A program made the translations under genes and the position numbers. Source: Fistulifera solaris (taxonomy: Eukaryota; Bacillariophyta; Bacillariophyceae; Naviculales; Stauroneidaceae). Taken from it: a stretch of DNA of 64,000 bases. Where the stretch lies: contig AP026167.1 in the NCBI GenBank assembly GCA_030295235.1, forward strand, positions 434,001 through 498,000. Reading direction: 5' to 3'. Positions within the stretch are counted from its first letter, which is position 1. Each line of letters starts with the position of its first letter. The notes under the pieces were generated by a model. That model searched no databases. It saw nothing but the letters and a program-made list of their open reading frames with translations, and was not told the DNA's origin. Shown here in pieces: positions 54,905-64,000 of the stretch.

Positions 54905-57209
54905 ATGAGTAATAGAAACGATGACGATATTCGTTCGGACGAAGAACCGAAAGCAGAGGCAGCAAACAAGAAAATCAAACAGGAAACTCAGGCAGATGGA
55001 CTTCCTCCAGCAGCGCAACCTCGACTTGCGAACGAACCAATTCCAGCATTTTCAGAAGATTCTTCTAATCTACATTTGCCTCAACCTCCAGTGAACCAGT
55101 ATCCTGCGCAAATAGCTTACAATCCTCTCGGTCTTTTCGTACCGTCTCAATTTCCATTCATCCCCCAGCCTGCGTATCACGTACCGCACAATCTACCCTA
55201 TCCTGTCCATCCGCCGCCACCACCTTTTCATCTCCCTCAACAGCCGCAGTATCCGGAGTCCCCCGGCATCGATACAATACTACGAAGCGCGCATGCGCGA
55301 TCATGCCGCAGCCTAGTAAGTTCCTTTCGAAAAGACACGATGTTGACTGGTGAAATGATTCTCATTTAGTTCATTGCTTTGTTCTCTATCAAGTGCATCG
55401 GCTGCAGCGGGAGCCGCTTGGGCAGCAGCTCAGATGGCGGCAGCGGCTGCCGATTTTGCGGCACAAGGGCAAATGCCATTGTTTCGGAATGGTGAACATC
55501 CTCCCTTTTATCCACCATATCAACCCCCTCCTTTCATTCCATCCGAACACCACGACCCTCAACAACCGGATGCACAGTACGAATCGTCGTCAGATCCTCC
55601 GCACCGACGGAAACGTCGACCTCGTCTAGACGACGTTCCCGGACGCATCAGCACCAAGCAACACCGTGACCGGATTCGCCGCGGAGAAGACAGTAGCAGT
55701 AACAGCAGTTGTAGTACGTTTGTTCGAAAAAGCAAAAAGAAAGATCGGTCCGATGAATCGATGTTGGGCAAAACGGCTGTTGCCGCGCTGTACGAATGGT
55801 GCAGTCGGAGGAATCATCTTCCTTCGTTTGTTTTACAACAAATCACTCCGACGCATTTTCATTGTGTCGTGACTCTCGAAGATGACGTCGAGTGGGGTCA
55901 CGGACAAGGAGGAAACAAAGGTGCCGCTAAGAAAGAAGCGGCGAGACAAGCTCTGCAAAGTCTCTGTCCGACGGTGGTCTTTGATGAAACTAGCGGATTT
56001 GTGATTGCTTTGAGAAACGCCGTGGAAGATTTAGCGCCTCATTTAGCCAAACAACTCGCAATTGATGCCACTGACGATAATATCAGTAGCACCACGGATT
56101 TCTCAGAAGACGAAAACGATTTCTGGAAGTCTGGGCAAGGTGCTACAATCTTATCGAATCTGTTGTTTACAACGATTCAGATAGATCCACGTATCAAAGA
56201 ATCTGTTCCTGTCTTCACTTATCAGATAATGCCGGTGGTACAGCATCACCCACTGAAACGCAAAACAACGACATCTGATGTCAGTCGCGGGCGTTTCACG
56301 TGTATTGCCGAGCTAAAAGTCTACCATGACGAGGGTAGCGAAGATGTGTTGCAAGCCAAAGGCGTGGGAACATCCAAACGCGAGGCGCGGCATATGGCCT
56401 GTGCCGCTTTGCTGGTAAAGCTATTTCCCGAATGTGATGGCAATTTTGCCAAAGTCAAAGAGGCTGCCGAAGCAGCCCGTACGCGGTATAAAAGCACCCG
56501 CCTGAATTCTAGAGGTCCTCCCTTTCCCGAAAGTTTCGTATCGGGGTTTCAACGCGTACTTGACCACAATGACCTACCACAGACAGCAGCTGTGCGAGTA
56601 TCAACCCGAAGAAAACAACTTGATATTCTTGTGGAAAAGGCACTTCATAGCTATCATGATGGAAGTAATGCCGAGGACGAAAAGCTTTTGTTACAACGGG
56701 CAGAGCCACAAGATCTGACTTTAATTAAGAAAGTGTTGCTGTCGGATGAGGACGTCCGCACACTAAATTTCTTGAAACTTTGGTCAAGTTCCTCCATTGT
56801 CTTGCTTTTGTGCAAAGATGCTTGCTTCCAAGATCCGCTAGGATGTGCGGTGTTGACACTTGGTTTTAACTTTCACGATGGCCAGCTCCTTCGTATACAA
56901 CATTTATCAACCGAATCACGTCTTACCCGGGAACGTTTTATTGAACGACTCAGGGGTTTTGCAAATTCTATGAATTATACATTGGTTAACGATGAAAAGG
57001 ACAAATGCAAGAATGCCACATCAGTGAAACTCGAGTCTGCCCAGATTTTCGTTCAGCACCAACTCCGACTCAGATTAAGGACAACAACGTCCGTTTCGCA
57101 CACGCTCCAGTCCGTGCAAGAAGAGGAAGAAAACTCGGATGATTCCGAGAAGCGACCGGCGGCGAAAGTTGTCTCCACTAATCCCAGCAAGCGATCAAGA
57201 GTCGTCTAA
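54905..57209 (+). CDS. Double-stranded-RNA-binding-motif protein, two exons, one frame break
   Basis: Exons 54905..55315 and 55394..57209 (intron 78 nt, GTAAGT...TCAAG); about 742 residues. A charged and Pro/Gln-rich N-terminus leads, across the intron, to an Ala-rich helix (YYEARMRDHAAAYASAAAG) and a basic nuclear-signal-like HRRKRRPR. At about residues 270-340 is a dsRBM: TAVAALYEWCSRRNHLPSF, FHCVVTLEDDVEWGHGQGGNKGAAKKEAARQAL, with the K-K-E-A-A motif. A second, weaker dsRBM follows (FTCIAELKV...AKGVGTSKREARHMACAALLVKLF). The remaining 250 residues are not recognised. The frame changes at the C5 run 55260-55264, just before YYEARM. Role unknown; RNA silencing or editing factors use such motifs, but no catalytic domain is visible. 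Confidence 0.78.
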
Positions 57210-57412
57210 TCAATCGGTATTAGAAGCTGTTCTAAGTAATCGTCAAATAATCTATCACCACACGTCTGTCGACTCCTCGTTAGTATTGAAGCACATATAT
57301 TACTCTTCAAACATAGATTTAAGCAATAATGGAAATGGGCGCCTATATTTATGTTTACCCGTATAAGTAGAAGAAGAAAGTATACCTGATCAATGCATCA
57401 TCTCACAAGGTT

Positions 57413-58039
57413 TCATCGCCGCAGTTTGCCTGTTTTCTGTTTGGTGGCCGTGCTGTTCATCATCATACCGGTCCCCAACAATGCTTGCGCTTCGGCAATG
57501 AGTCCACTCGCATCATAGTCTTCGTTGGGAAACTTTTGATTGAAATCAAAGTCCGCGGGCAACAAGGAGCCACAATCCCAAGCCATGGCGCTGATCGGAG
57601 GCTTGCCAATGAACGCACAATCGGAGCATTTCTGACCATTCACTTCAACCTTGCAGCTTTGTGGGATATGGTTGAACGTAAAGACCCAATCTGGTTCGAG
57701 AAAGTAGCTTCCGTAGAAACAAGCCGTCGTCGAGGCATCAATTTCGTGACAGATCGCGGTATCTACGAAACCACCACGAAAAGTGAGATCGACGGTAATA
57801 TCCAAGCCGTCCGGTTTCGTGTACGAGCAGTTGGCGTCGATACCAAATCGGAAAAAGGGGATCTTTTTGTAAAAGAGAGTTGGCTCGTTGCTGCAAATGC
57901 AATTGTCACGCGTTCCAAAGTAGTAGTTAATGGCCGTGGTCACGTAAGGACAAATCACCTGGGCGTAATCCCAATATTGCAAGGGATAGGCCTCACAAAG
58001 AGAAACGAAAAATGCCAACGACAAGAACAGTTTGTTCAT
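57413..58039 (-). CDS. Secreted Cys-containing protein, unknown family
   Basis: 208 residues, intact. A signal peptide (MNKLFLSLAFFVSLCEA) precedes a compact domain with about twelve cysteines, in NCICSNEP, ANCSYTKPDG, CHEIDASTTACFYGS, KCSDCAFIG and WDCGSL. The pairing suggests a disulphide-stabilised extracellular domain. Two N-glycosylation sequons are present. No transmembrane tail; a basic C-terminus. No homologue recognised. ATG at 58039 is just before the signal peptide. Confidence 0.68.
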   Translation of the reverse strand: MNKLFLSLAFFVSLCEAYPLQYWDYAQVICPYVTTAINYYFGTRDNCICSNEPTLFYKKIPFFRFGIDANCSYTKPDGLDITVDLTFRGGFVDTAICHEIDASTTACFYGSYFLEPDWVFTFNHIPQSCKVEVNGQKCSDCAFIGKPPISAMAWDCGSLLPADFDFNQKFPNEDYDASGLIAEAQALLGTGMMMNSTATKQKTGKLRR

Positions 58040-58455
58040 TCTAAAGGGAAGAGTGTTGATATACTGATGAACAAAATCTTTTTTTTGGAAAACACCGCAA
58101 AACAACGAGGGGGAGAAATTGTGTGTGTGTTTGTTTGTTCCGCGAGAGCGCCGCGCTCCTTGCGATATTTTTAGTACACAGTGTTTCTGTTGGAGAATGG
58201 GAAATTTTTCGCATCCAACGGATCTAATTCGTGACTCGCCTCTCGTGTTTGTGACGACGACATTCAGCGGAATATTGTATTGGTATTACTCAGTACTCCG
58301 TAATAATTACGGAGTATTTAATAATGCGACAACACATGCGATGCTTCCGAATTCATGCTTCGTTTGAGGCGAAATACGATGTTGCAAATGATAAATTTAA
58401 AGCCGCTTTTTCCAACATCTGCATAGAGCAAGATAGATAATGCTACTCAGCAAAG
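58040..58455. other. Divergent intergenic region with the TACTCCGTA inverted repeat
   Basis: No gene. Holds the 23-bp inverted repeat listed at 58294-58316. Confidence 0.5.
58294..58316. repeat. 11-bp inverted repeat with 1-nt centre, built from TACTCCGTA
   Basis: TACTCCGTAAT and ATTACGGAGTA flank a single A. Each arm contains the 9-mer found five further times in intergenic DNA of this window. Confidence 0.9.
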
Positions 58456-59736
58456 ATGTGGTTCAGGGCAAAGTTAAAACGAAGTGTATGGGAAGGTGAA
58501 AATCAACTCTACAGTCGTCGACGCCATCGCAAATTACTGCACAAAAAAGACTCGTTGCGAATCCTACTGGTTTCTGTTACCGTGATGATTCTGTTGATGG
58601 TCCTAACAACCCAACCAATCAGACTATTCAACGCGTACCTCTCTATCCCGGCAAACATCGAGCCGCTCATCGTCGAGTATCGCCAAACGGACCTTCACAG
58701 CGCTCTTCAACAATCAATTATGGGGCATCACAATGTTCTTTGTGCCGACGTGGCGGAACGGCAAACAAATTCACGGGAAGTGCTTCCCATACCGCCCAAG
58801 TTCCCTGTTCGAATGTCGTTTCGAATGCACTGTGAAGACCTTTTTGTGAACAATATATATGGGACCGGAAATGTGTTATTGATGTTGTATAATATTCGCC
58901 TGATTGCGCGTTTGTTGGGGAATGTATCCATTCAAATGGAATGTGTCGACGCTATGGAAACAAGAAGCAGTTTGGTCATTCCTTGGATCATGGGCTCGTT
59001 TCCGGCAAATGTATGGCCGGGCCCGTCTGCGAGTCTCGAAGATGCGTGTGACAGTTTTCAACCCAAGACGGCGCATATCATTGTCGATGACATTCAGTAC
59101 GAACTTCGCCGCATGGCTATTAGCTTAGTCGGAGTTCCGTCGATAAATCACCCAGCCGCAAACTTCACTGTAAAGGAATCCAAAGAACGCACTTTACAAG
59201 TACCCATGACCACTGCGCCACTTCGTTCCGACGTGGAACTGGACGACGTTGTCATTCATTTCCGCTGTGGCGATATTATCGAACTAAAAGCTCATCACAA
59301 ATATCATTATGTCCGATGGAGTGTATTGGCGAAAAGAATATCACCCGCCGCGCGAACGATTGGGATTGTGACACAACCGAGTCAAGGACAAACACGAAAG
59401 ATCGACAACCACAATCGAGATCGTTGTACCCAATTACTGGGACCCATGCAAACGTACTTGCAACAAAGGCTTCCGTGGGCTCAAGTCCGTATTCGCAATG
59501 CACCCGAAGAAACCATCGCTTTAGCTTTTAGTCGATTCATCATGGCCAATCAAAGTTTAGCCGGAGGTTTTTCGACGTTTTATCGTATGCCATTCTACGC
59601 CACATTCGGGACGGCCTACGACTATGACGAAATGGGCGACAATCACATGGTCTCTTCCGAGTTAATGATGGATCTTTGGCAGAATGAAACTGGGTTGCAA
59701 CGAATTCTGAGTCTTTTTACCAGTGATGAAGATTGA
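58456..59736 (+). CDS. Type II membrane protein, fucosyltransferase-like
   Basis: 426 residues, single exon, intact. A very basic N-terminus (RRRHRKLLHKK) and signal anchor (LRILLVSVTVMILLMVLTT, about residues 34-53) give a Golgi type II layout. The lumenal domain contains MSFRMHCEDLFVNNIYGTGN, DVVIHFRCGDIIE, which resembles the H-x-R-x-G-D donor-binding motif of fucosyltransferase-like folds, and SLAGGFSTFYRMPFYATFGTAY near the end, where such enzymes have a G-G-S-T/F-x-x-x-A/G loop. A Gln-Pro-Ser-rich loop lies between. I cannot place it in a numbered family. Stop is only 17 bp from the stop of the convergent sulfotransferase. Confidence 0.65.
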   Translation: MWFRAKLKRSVWEGENQLYSRRRHRKLLHKKDSLRILLVSVTVMILLMVLTTQPIRLFNAYLSIPANIEPLIVEYRQTDLHSALQQSIMGHHNVLCADVAERQTNSREVLPIPPKFPVRMSFRMHCEDLFVNNIYGTGNVLLMLYNIRLIARLLGNVSIQMECVDAMETRSSLVIPWIMGSFPANVWPGPSASLEDACDSFQPKTAHIIVDDIQYELRRMAISLVGVPSINHPAANFTVKESKERTLQVPMTTAPLRSDVELDDVVIHFRCGDIIELKAHHKYHYVRWSVLAKRISPAARTIGIVTQPSQGQTRKIDNHNRDRCTQLLGPMQTYLQQRLPWAQVRIRNAPEETIALAFSRFIMANQSLAGGFSTFYRMPFYATFGTAYDYDEMGDNHMVSSELMMDLWQNETGLQRILSLFTSDED

Positions 59737-59753
59737 AAACATGCTAATCTCGA

Positions 59754-60875
59754 TCAAATGGATTGCTTCTCCATGCAACAACCACAACGAAACCAACCCG
59801 TCCTTCGCCAGAATCGGAAGATGCTCCATAATGCAACAGGTGGAATCAAATATAAGAAAAGAACCGGGTATCTCGTGTCGGTTTCCAAATATTGATTATT
59901 CTCTGGAAGTTCGACCTGCTTCGGTGAAAAATAATTGTCTCGGCATAGCAAGTCAACCCCCGTCGTCTTCCAAACTTGCTCTATTTGCTGGTCGAACAAC
60001 TGTCGACCTATCTTGTACAATTCTTGATCAATGGATGTCAAGTTGTTTTCGATGAACTGCAAGGACTGTTCCGAAATCATATCGACCGAATGATGCGGAA
60101 CTCCGTGATTTTCTCGATGTTGCTGCTCTTGCGCAATGATTTTGCCCGTAGTGGGATCACATTGCCGACAGAGAGGAGATAAGGCACCATCGAGAGCAAG
60201 ATATTCCAATAAACGAAGCGACGCGGAATAATACTCGGTAATGCCCACAATGTCGATCTTTTGCAAGTTCATTTCGGCCAGATCCAAGTCAGGAATTCGC
60301 CCACTACGATCATTCGCGAAATGTGGATCATTCTTTCCCGATGCCGTCATATACCTCGCTTGCATATTCCATGGTTCATAGCATCGATAACTTGGTTCCT
60401 TTCCGTACTTGTTCTGCAATTCCATGTCGATGAAATTCTCTATCCATTCATCGAATCCGGCGGTCGCGTTGTCGAGTTCATTGTAACCTGGTAATGTTGT
60501 AGCGAAATTTCGAAAGTAAAGATCGTATTTGCATTCGAGAAACTGCGATAGTACATGACTGGTTGGTTGTCGTAAAAAGACGACCGAATAATAATAACGT
60601 TGGTTGTCATTGGAGAGAAAGAGAGAAGGAGTCTCATAATAGGTCTTTTCACGATTTCCTTGCATCGTACTACCCACACTTATGTGAAAGGGAGAATCTA
60701 GCAGGAAGGACTCGCCCGCCGTTTTCGGTATATGGATGTAATGAAACTCTTTGTTGGTAAAGGAGGTTTCGTTGGTGGCTTTCTCCGACCAATAAGAAAA
60801 GGGGTCGACTTGCCCCGGAAAGACTTTCCCATCCGCTTGCGATAACGAACGCGGACGTGTCATTTGAAGAATCAT
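59754..60875 (-). CDS. PAPS-dependent sulfotransferase with C-terminal membrane helix
   Basis: 373 residues. It transfers sulphate from PAPS, probably to a glycan in the Golgi. The 5'-phosphosulphate loop is HIPKTAGES (P-K-x-A/G-G-x-S/T) and the 3'-phosphate site is VVFLRQPTSHVLSQFLEC (R-x-P-x-x-x-x-x-S). A single hydrophobic segment near the C-terminus (VLFLYLIPPVALWSIF) is followed by a basic tail, so the protein may be tail-anchored rather than type II. The N-terminus is uncertain: ATG at 60875 is used here, but an open frame just upstream (ending at 60872, in another frame) carries a hydrophobic stretch that could be a true N-terminal anchor lost through one more frame break. Confidence 0.75.
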   Translation of the reverse strand: MILQMTRPRSLSQADGKVFPGQVDPFSYWSEKATNETSFTNKEFHYIHIPKTAGESFLLDSPFHISVGSTMQGNREKTYYETPSLFLSNDNQRYYYSVVFLRQPTSHVLSQFLECKYDLYFRNFATTLPGYNELDNATAGFDEWIENFIDMELQNKYGKEPSYRCYEPWNMQARYMTASGKNDPHFANDRSGRIPDLDLAEMNLQKIDIVGITEYYSASLRLLEYLALDGALSPLCRQCDPTTGKIIAQEQQHRENHGVPHHSVDMISEQSLQFIENNLTSIDQELYKIGRQLFDQQIEQVWKTTGVDLLCRDNYFSPKQVELPENNQYLETDTRYPVLFLYLIPPVALWSIFRFWRRTGWFRCGCCMEKQSI

Positions 60876-61266
60876 ATCATAATATGCAGCTTTTTATGGT
60901 ATTTTAGTTCAGATAACAAGGGGTACCACGTACCAGTATAGGGGCGCAAATAAATAATAAGGAAGAATGTTTGGCCAATGACCCGCTCGATGCGTTTATC
61001 GTCGTCGAGCATGAAAAAAAAGGAAAACACTTTATACCGATGCGATTTACTTACGGATCGACATTGTCTGTACTTCATCCGTCTTTGCAACACGGAAATG
61101 GCAGCAACGCGGGTGCCGATCGACGAAGAAAAAGGAAAACAACAACGCCGACCATGAATCAACTTCGACTTTGTCGCCGTCACCATTACACTCAATTGAG
61201 CATTCAAGAATAGATTCACTCACTCACTCTCTCTCTCTCTCTCAATCAATCTCGAGTGTCGTTCCC
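60876..61266. other. Divergent intergenic region with a CT-rich tract
   Basis: Upstream of phosphoserine phosphatase. Low-complexity ACTCACTC...(CT)n at about 61215-61243. A minus-strand frame ending at 60872 could be the missing 5' end of the sulfotransferase. Confidence 0.5.
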
Positions 61267-62133
61267 ATGATTGCCCCACAGATTCTCAGAAGATCATCGC
61301 GGACTCTTCTTTCGTCGACGTTCCTTGTGTCGAGTTGCCAAAAGTCACTTGATTCGTCGCGTCTCATGAGTAGTAGTAGTAGTAGTAGTAGTACTTCCGT
61401 ATCGGTTTTTCTCCAATCACTTCCTAATAGCGACACTTTTATTGGAAACGACATTACCGGTGCTATTGATAACTTGATGCAAGCCGATTGTGTTTGCTTT
61501 GATGTCGATTCCACTGTCGTCGATGAAGAAGGCATTGATGTCTTGGCAGATCACCTGGGACTCGGAGAAGCGGTGGCGGCCTTGACCAAACAAGCCATGG
61601 AAGGAGGATTGCCCTTTCAAGATGCCTTGGCGCAGCGTCTGGATCTTCTCAAGCCTTCCAAGCAGTCGATTGAAGAGTGTCTCGAGGCGCATCCGTTGCG
61701 ACTGACTCCCGGTGTGGCGGAATTCATTGGGGAATTGCATTCCCAAAACAAACACGTGTATCTGGTTTCAGGAGGATTTCGTATCATGATTGAACCGGTC
61801 GCTGAGATGCTCAATATTTCCGTCACTGATAACATTGTAGCGAATACAATTCTCTTTGACCAGGACGGTCAATACGCTGGATTCGATCCGAACGAACCAA
61901 CATCGAGGGATATGGGCAAACCCAAAGCATTACAACGAATTCAAGAAGCGGGTGGATACAAGACAATGATAATGATTGGTGATGGAGCGACGGATGCACA
62001 GGCCAAGCCACCAGCGGCTTCCTTCATTGGATTTGGGGGAGTGGCCCGTCGCGAGAAGGTGGTGCAATTGTCCGACTGGTTCGTCACCGACTTTGGTTTG
62101 CTGACGAAAGTGGTACGAGCGGCCGCAAAGTAA
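61267..62133 (+). CDS. PSP: Phosphoserine phosphatase
   Basis: Last step of the phosphorylated serine pathway: O-phosphoserine to serine. A HAD-family enzyme of 288 residues, intact. Motif I is CFDVDSTVVDEEGIDVLA (nucleophile first Asp of DVDST), then the substrate-loop residues MEGGLPFQDALAQRLDLL, motif II LVSGGFRIMIEPVAEML, the motif III Lys in MGKPKAL and motif IV MIGDGATDAQA; the order and spacing match eukaryotic PSP. The first 45 residues are Ser/Arg-rich with few acidic residues (a mitochondrial- or plastid-type leader) and contain an eight-codon AGT serine run. ATG at 61267. Confidence 0.95.
   Translation: MIAPQILRRSSRTLLSSTFLVSSCQKSLDSSRLMSSSSSSSSTSVSVFLQSLPNSDTFIGNDITGAIDNLMQADCVCFDVDSTVVDEEGIDVLADHLGLGEAVAALTKQAMEGGLPFQDALAQRLDLLKPSKQSIEECLEAHPLRLTPGVAEFIGELHSQNKHVYLVSGGFRIMIEPVAEMLNISVTDNIVANTILFDQDGQYAGFDPNEPTSRDMGKPKALQRIQEAGGYKTMIMIGDGATDAQAKPPAASFIGFGGVARREKVVQLSDWFVTDFGLLTKVVRAAAK
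61369..61392 (+). repeat. (AGT)8 microsatellite in the phosphatase leader
   Basis: Eight AGT codons giving Ser8 directly after an internal Met. It lies between the leader and the catalytic domain, so length changes would probably be tolerated. Confidence 0.95.
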
Positions 62134-62265
62134 CAGGGAGAATCAGAAAAAGATCAAGTAATTTGGCAGTTTCTATCATATGACAATCGTCATATTCAAT
62201 TATATCTATGCTTAGAAAACTGTAGCCGGCCAAGAAACAACTCACATTTGAGCTTTATCCATCGT

Positions 62266-63945
62266 TCAAGTGTTTTTTGTTTGAAAATAGGCTTCCCGGA
62301 TGGTGGGATCCGTGGCGGCAAAGAGCAAGGCCGACATGCCGGTCATATCAGGAAGTTTCGACACCTTGAATAAAGGACTACGAAAGCGGATGCCCGTCTC
62401 GGTGTCCACAAGACCCAGTGACAACGCTGATTCCACATAAAATTGACCCATGGGTGAAGCGCGAGCGCCTTTGGCAGCTTTCACGCGCGTGTTCTGTGGC
62501 TTTTCACTGGAATACAGTTGCTCAAAGCGTGCCTTGACGTTGGTGGGAAGACTTTGACAGATAGTGAAGTGGTCAAACTTCATGTTGGAAACGGCGTGAT
62601 AGATTCCTTTCATTGAGGGAGGGTAACAAACAGCTCTTTTCAAGCGTTGTTGGGCCGGTAACGCAGCGCAATGGATGCAGCGAATGCCCACTTGACCGAG
62701 GATGATACGTTGACGGCGTCCTGGGGCTGGAGCATTGACATCGCTCGAGTCGGCTGCAAATACTTCGACTTGTTTGCGGATGAAGCAGTGGATTTCGTTC
62801 AAGTGCTGTTCGTCGCGTGGAGAAGATAGCAAAATGACACCAGCCCCTGGGGAAGGTTGTGGAGATAGAAGAGAAACATGCGTGTTGACTTGAGACACAC
62901 CTATCTTCTTGGGTGAAAGATAAGGTAACTTGACTTGCGTGATCCTACGTTTCTCTTCTTCCAAATTGAAGCGCGATTGGACAGTAGGAGAAAGTGCTTG
63001 AAGCATTCGAGGACGCTCATTCACAAGAAGAGGTTTCGGACTCATTTGATACTGCAACAACAATTTGGATACAGTAGAATCGCACAACGTAGGCGTGATA
63101 TGGCTGGTAGTCCTGGCTCGTTTTCTTGGAGGATCTGCTCTCGGTAGACTCTTCTGTAAGGCCAAGGTCAAAGCGGTAAGACTCTTTTCTTGATCTTTTT
63201 CTTTCGGAGTTGACACCTGATTTTTCATATAAACTCCTCCATCACGATCGATCATTCCCATCGATACCGCCGCATCATGATAATACTGGGCAGTCGAGGT
63301 AAACGATGACTTTCCAGCAGTCTTCTTTTTCTTCTTATCATGTTCTTTGTGAGACTTTTGACCTTCTCTCAGTTCACGGAGCTTGGCTCGCACGCTTTCT
63401 GGAAGACCCGCGCAGCGACTAAAGTGATCAAACTTCATATCACTGACTGCATGATAGACGCGCGCTACACTGGTCGGAAAGCAGACCGCCCGTTTCGCCC
63501 GTTGCGGTAAGTGGCGGCAATGAATGCAGCGCAAGCCGACTTGGTGCAAGCGGATTGGGTTCTTCCGTCCCGGAGCTCTCTGATCCATGTCGGCCTGTTC
63601 GACCATGAAGACTTCAATCTGCTGTCGAATGTATGAATGCAATGGTGGGAGAGCCGTCATGTCTTCACGCGGTTGTGCTAATAACCGGAAAGGTCGTTCG
63701 TCTCCTCCATCGGAAACGGTGCGCTTACGAGGATTTCTCTCTGAAGTGTTAGCCGAGTAATCGGGCACAGAAGGCTTTTGAAGAATTTCTGCACACAAAG
63801 ACTCGTCCGAAGATACGGTGGAGACCTCCGATTGATCCGAAACAGCGGGAGGGGAGTTTTTCTCGACACCATGGTTCTCAAAGAGGACTTGGCAGTTTTC
63901 CAAACGGATCGCTCGGGGCGTGAGCTGAGGATTCGAGTTCATCAT
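62266..63945 (-). CDS. Protein with a duplicated Cys/His (zinc-binding-like) domain
   Basis: 559 residues, intact, unknown family. Two copies of one about 90-residue module lie at about residues 101-190 and 385-475. Each has a helix IRQQIEVF / IRKQVEVF, APGRKNPIRLHQVGLRCIHC / APGRRQRIILGQVGIRCIHC, KRAVCFPTSV / KRAVCYPPSM, IYHAVS-MKFDHF and a last Cys before the LP turn. The conserved C-x-x-C, C, H, H and C residues would suit a zinc site. Between and around them are basic, Ser/Pro-rich linkers with DKKKKKTAGK and PRKRARTTS, which look like nuclear signals. A DNA- or chromatin-associated role is possible but not shown. ATG at 63945; an MMN double start makes the exact Met immaterial. Confidence 0.75.
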   Translation of the reverse strand: MMNSNPQLTPRAIRLENCQVLFENHGVEKNSPPAVSDQSEVSTVSSDESLCAEILQKPSVPDYSANTSERNPRKRTVSDGGDERPFRLLAQPREDMTALPPLHSYIRQQIEVFMVEQADMDQRAPGRKNPIRLHQVGLRCIHCRHLPQRAKRAVCFPTSVARVYHAVSDMKFDHFSRCAGLPESVRAKLRELREGQKSHKEHDKKKKKTAGKSSFTSTAQYYHDAAVSMGMIDRDGGVYMKNQVSTPKEKDQEKSLTALTLALQKSLPRADPPRKRARTTSHITPTLCDSTVSKLLLQYQMSPKPLLVNERPRMLQALSPTVQSRFNLEEEKRRITQVKLPYLSPKKIGVSQVNTHVSLLSPQPSPGAGVILLSSPRDEQHLNEIHCFIRKQVEVFAADSSDVNAPAPGRRQRIILGQVGIRCIHCAALPAQQRLKRAVCYPPSMKGIYHAVSNMKFDHFTICQSLPTNVKARFEQLYSSEKPQNTRVKAAKGARASPMGQFYVESALSLGLVDTETGIRFRSPLFKVSKLPDMTGMSALLFAATDPTIREAYFQTKNT

Positions 63946-64000
63946 CGTGGCTTGTTGTATTCTTCTGAAATGGCTTCAGCGAATGTTTTCGCACTTCGAA

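Overview
The window is nuclear DNA of a photosynthetic stramenopile, almost certainly a diatom. Evidence: compact eukaryotic genes with short GT-AG introns (about 58-123 nt); several N-terminal signal peptides ending in the A-F/W motif used to target proteins to a red-type complex plastid; a DUF6824 protein (a diatom-expanded domain); a nucleotide transporter of the NTT/TLC type; a lone 5S rRNA gene; and intergenic gaps that are often under 150 bp between convergent genes. Phaeodactylum-like pennate diatoms fit best, but the species is inferred, not proven.

Layout. 0-9 kb: 3' part of a GH38 alpha-mannosidase, UTP18 (small-subunit processome), a plastid PAP/fibrillin, a hidden two-exon PCC1 (KEOPS), a nucleotide-sugar transporter and a DUF6824 regulator. 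10-19 kb: three O-fucosyltransferase-like paralogues on the minus strand, with a 5S rRNA gene and ALG13 between the second and third. 19-30 kb: a plastid-targeted acyltransferase/lipocalin fusion, tubulin cofactor TBCD, a type II membrane protein and beta-tubulin. 30-44 kb: a lumen-targeted protein, an unknown tail-membrane protein, a lumenal class I peroxidase, a GT49 glycosyltransferase, COQ10, POLD3, an HCF173-like psbA translation factor and an mTERF/RNase H fusion. 44-64 kb: a tandem pair of surface proteins, an NTT-type transporter, an LRR membrane protein, a secreted Cys-rich protein, a secretory kinase-like protein, a dsRBM protein, a secreted protein, another glycosyltransferase-like protein, a sulfotransferase, phosphoserine phosphatase and a protein with a duplicated Cys/His domain.

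Themes. About a third of the genes concern glycans or the secretory pathway (mannosidase, sugar-nucleotide transporter, three O-fucosyltransferases, ALG13, GT49, two other type II glycosyltransferase-like proteins, sulfotransferase, kinase-like protein). A second group is plastid-directed (fibrillin, acyltransferase-lipocalin, lumen protein, peroxidase, HCF173-like, mTERF/RNase H).

Caveat. About half of the longer conserved genes contain one or more single-base frame breaks, most of them at runs of 3-7 identical bases, while others (beta-tubulin, peroxidase, transporters) are intact. This pattern looks like residual indel errors in the assembly rather than a cluster of pseudogenes; each break is recorded with its gene. 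The most interesting items are the acyltransferase-lipocalin fusion (candidate xanthophyll acyltransferase), the mTERF/RNase H fusion, a 6-nt micro-exon shared by two fucosyltransferase paralogues, and two 9-bp motifs that recur only in intergenic DNA.
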